Source: Planctomycetaceae bacterium
GTDB lineage: Bacteria; Planctomycetota; Planctomycetia; Pirellulales; UBA1268
Reading direction: 5' to 3'
DNA: 7,777 nt
NCBI GenBank assembly: GCA_947453875.1
Contig: CANGIH010000097.1
Location: 1-7,777, forward strand
Both the position numbers and the translations under genes were made by a program. The notes beneath the pieces were generated by a model. That model saw nothing but the letters and a program-made list of their open reading frames with translations, made no database searches and was not told the DNA's origin. Each line of letters opens with the position of its first letter. Within the stretch, counting starts at the first letter, position 1. This document shows positions 6,515 through 7,777 of the stretch, piece by piece.

Positions 6515-6543
6515 ATCGTATGGCAGCCCGGGAGGCGTGTCCA
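6515..6543 (-). promoter_or_regulatory. Sigma-70-like promoter upstream of tRNA-Ala
   Basis: On the minus strand TGGACA (6538-6543; 5 of 6 consensus matches) and TACGAT (6515-6520; 4 of 6) are 17 nt apart. Transcription would begin near 6508, about 36 nt before the mature tRNA 5' end. It may also drive the downstream sigma/anti-sigma genes. Confidence 0.5.
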
Positions 6544-6564
6544 GCCTGCCGGTGCCGGAGGCGC

Positions 6565-6570
6565 TACAAT
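6565..6570 (+). promoter_or_regulatory. -10 element (TACAAT) upstream of uvrA
   Basis: TACAAT (5 of 6 matches to TATAAT) lies 50 nt before the uvrA ATG and is preceded by CGC, as is the pyrE -10 box. No -35 box is visible at normal spacing. The predicted leader of about 44 nt is pyrimidine-rich and contains no Shine-Dalgarno. No SOS-type operator was recognised. Confidence 0.35.
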
Positions 6571-6620
6571 GGACCCCGACTGCCGTTTTTCCCCCGACTT
6601 CCCCACGATTCGCCCCACCC

Positions 6621-7777
6621 ATGCATGTCCCCCCGATCGTGGTCCGCGGTGCGCGCGAGCACAACCTCCGTGACGTCACCGTCGGCCTGCCACGGGGGCG
6701 CCTGGTCTGCCTTGCGGGAGTCAGCGGCTCCGGGAAGTCGAGCCTCGCCTTCGACACCCTCTATGCCGAGGGGCAAAGGCGGTATGTGGAAAGCCTGTCG
6801 ACGTTCGCCCGACAGTTCCTCGGCCAGCTTCCCCGCCCCGACGTCGACAGCGTGACAGGGCTCTCCCCGTCGATCTCCATCGCCCAGAAGTCGGCCGGGA
6901 CGAACCCCCGTTCGACGGTGGCGACGATGACGGAGATCCACGACTTCCTCCGCGTCCTCTACGCCCGCGTCGGAAGGGCCCATTGCCCGCAGTGCGACGG
7001 GGTGCTCGAGGCCCAGCCGCGCGACGCGATCGTGGAGCGGATCATCGCGGCCCGTCAGGGAAGTCGCGTGCTCGTGCTCGCGCCATTGGTGCGCGATGCG
7101 AAGGGGGAGCACCGTGACCTGTTCACCGATCTGGTGCGGCAGGGATTCACCCGCGCCAGGGTCGATGGGCGCGTGGTGCGCGTCGAGGATCCACCGCCGC
7201 TCGAGAAGCTCCTCAAGCACACGATCGAAGTGGTGGTCGACCGGCTCGTGCCGGGCGAGGGGTCGCGGAGCCGGCTGGCCGAGGCGGTGGAACTGGCCCT
7301 CCGCACCGGCGGTGGCATGGTGATCATTGCGATGGAAGGGGAGGATGGCGCCACCACGAAGGCCAGCGATGCCGTTCCGGCAGCCCCGCAGCGGGTGGCA
7401 AAAAAGAAGCCTGCTGGCAAGCGAAAGAAACCGGTCTCGGACGATGACGATCGGGGTGACGATGCCCCGGCGCGCGCCATTGAATCCGACGAGATCGTCC
7501 TCTCGAGCCGCTACGCCTGCACCGCCTGCGGCGTGAGCTACGCGACGCCCGAGCCGCAGCTGTTCAGCTTCAACAGCCCGCAGGGTGCCTGCCCGGCATG
7601 CGAGGGTCTCGGCGAGATCTACGGCATCGACCCCGACAAGCTCGTCACCGCCCCGGAGAAATCGATCCGCAAGGGGGCGATGGGGATCCTCGGCTCGTTC
7701 CGCGACATGCCGCGGTGGATGCGGCGACTGTTCACGGGCGTGGCCGCCCATGCCGAGGCGAAGAAGAAATTCGCCGA
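6621..7777 (+). CDS. uvrA: Excinuclease ABC subunit A, N-terminal part
   Basis: The frame is open from the ATG at 6621 to the window edge, giving 385 residues of a protein usually about 940 long. UvrA is the DNA-damage-sensing ATPase of nucleotide excision repair. The start MHVPPIVVRGAREHNLRDV is typical and argues for this ATG despite the lack of a Shine-Dalgarno. Visible motifs are Walker A GVSGSGKSS (33-41), LYAEGQRRYVESLS (47-60), GLSPSISIAQKS (80-91), NPRSTVATMTEIHDFLR (95-111), the CPQC pair (Cys122/125), KGEHRDL (161-167) and HTIEVVVDRLV (200-210). The first zinc module has Cys300/303 and Cys324/327 around EPQLFSFNSPQGA. A charged insert (about 241-289) lies between VVVDRLV and the zinc module and is absent from E. 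coli UvrA. The second ATPase half lies beyond the window. Confidence 0.97.
   Translation, partial: MHVPPIVVRGAREHNLRDVTVGLPRGRLVCLAGVSGSGKSSLAFDTLYAEGQRRYVESLSTFARQFLGQLPRPDVDSVTGLSPSISIAQKSAGTNPRSTVATMTEIHDFLRVLYARVGRAHCPQCDGVLEAQPRDAIVERIIAARQGSRVLVLAPLVRDAKGEHRDLFTDLVRQGFTRARVDGRVVRVEDPPPLEKLLKHTIEVVVDRLVPGEGSRSRLAEAVELALRTGGGMVIIAMEGEDGATTKASDAVPAAPQRVAKKKPAGKRKKPVSDDDDRGDDAPARAIESDEIVLSSRYACTACGVSYATPEPQLFSFNSPQGACPACEGLGEIYGIDPDKLVTAPEKSIRKGAMGILGSFRDMPRWMRRLFTGVAAHAEAKKKFA

Noticed and set aside
6281..6757. An N-terminal extension of the sigma factor up to 6757.
   Set aside because: It would translate straight through the tRNA-Ala gene and the start of uvrA's opposite strand; no sigma domain lies there.
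6564..7751. A 395-codon minus-strand frame opposite uvrA.
   Set aside because: It lies entirely antisense to a well-conserved UvrA N-terminus and has no recognisable domain.
1..7777. Search for CRISPR arrays, insertion sequences, integrase or phage genes, and tRNA-linked attachment duplications.
   Set aside because: No spaced repeats, transposase motifs or second copy of the tRNA 3' end were seen; the gene content is chromosomal and largely housekeeping.

Overview
The window is about 7.8 kb of very GC-rich bacterial DNA with seven protein genes, two of them cut by the window edges, and one tRNA. Several features suggest a planctomycete, probably of the Pirellulales type. These are a secreted protein joining a HEAT-like start to a TPR end, a degenerate NfeD/ClpP-class protein, an ECF sigma factor paired with a one-TM partner, and a UvrA with a long charged insert. 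The assignment is inferred from gene style, not from a phylogenetic marker.

Layout. Positions 1-912 (minus) hold the N-terminal 304 residues of a secreted NfeD/ClpP-class protein. A compact divergent promoter region (913-1046) separates it from a plus-strand run of pyrE (1047-1622), the HEAT/TPR protein (1683-3581) and an alpha/beta hydrolase (3578-4480). The last two overlap by 4 nt. The hydrolase then meets a minus-strand gene tail to tail, and the two reading frames share 56 bp (4425-4480). That minus-strand unit reads tRNA-Ala(CGC) (6472-6400), ECF sigma factor (6280-5636), one-TM putative anti-sigma factor (5639-4425). The last two are again linked by an ATGA overlap. Divergent from the tRNA, the N-terminal 385 residues of UvrA (from 6621) run off the right edge.

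How the genes work together. The sigma gene and its membrane partner form the clearest functional module: the sigma factor would be held at the membrane and released by an envelope signal. pyrE, the TPR gene and the hydrolase look like one transcript, but no shared pathway is evident. PyrE and UvrA are housekeeping (pyrimidine synthesis and excision repair). The most readable control signals are a TTGACT-N16-TAGAAT promoter for the NfeD-like gene and a TGGACA-N17-TACGAT promoter for the tRNA. A -10-like box just before pyrE would give a leaderless mRNA.

There is no CRISPR array, insertion sequence, phage gene or obvious defence system. The points most worth a second look are the NfeD-like protein without its catalytic serine, possible cotranscription of the tRNA with the sigma operon, the unusual anti-sigma candidate, the overlapping convergent gene ends with a nested hairpin, and the lysine/aspartate-rich insert in UvrA.
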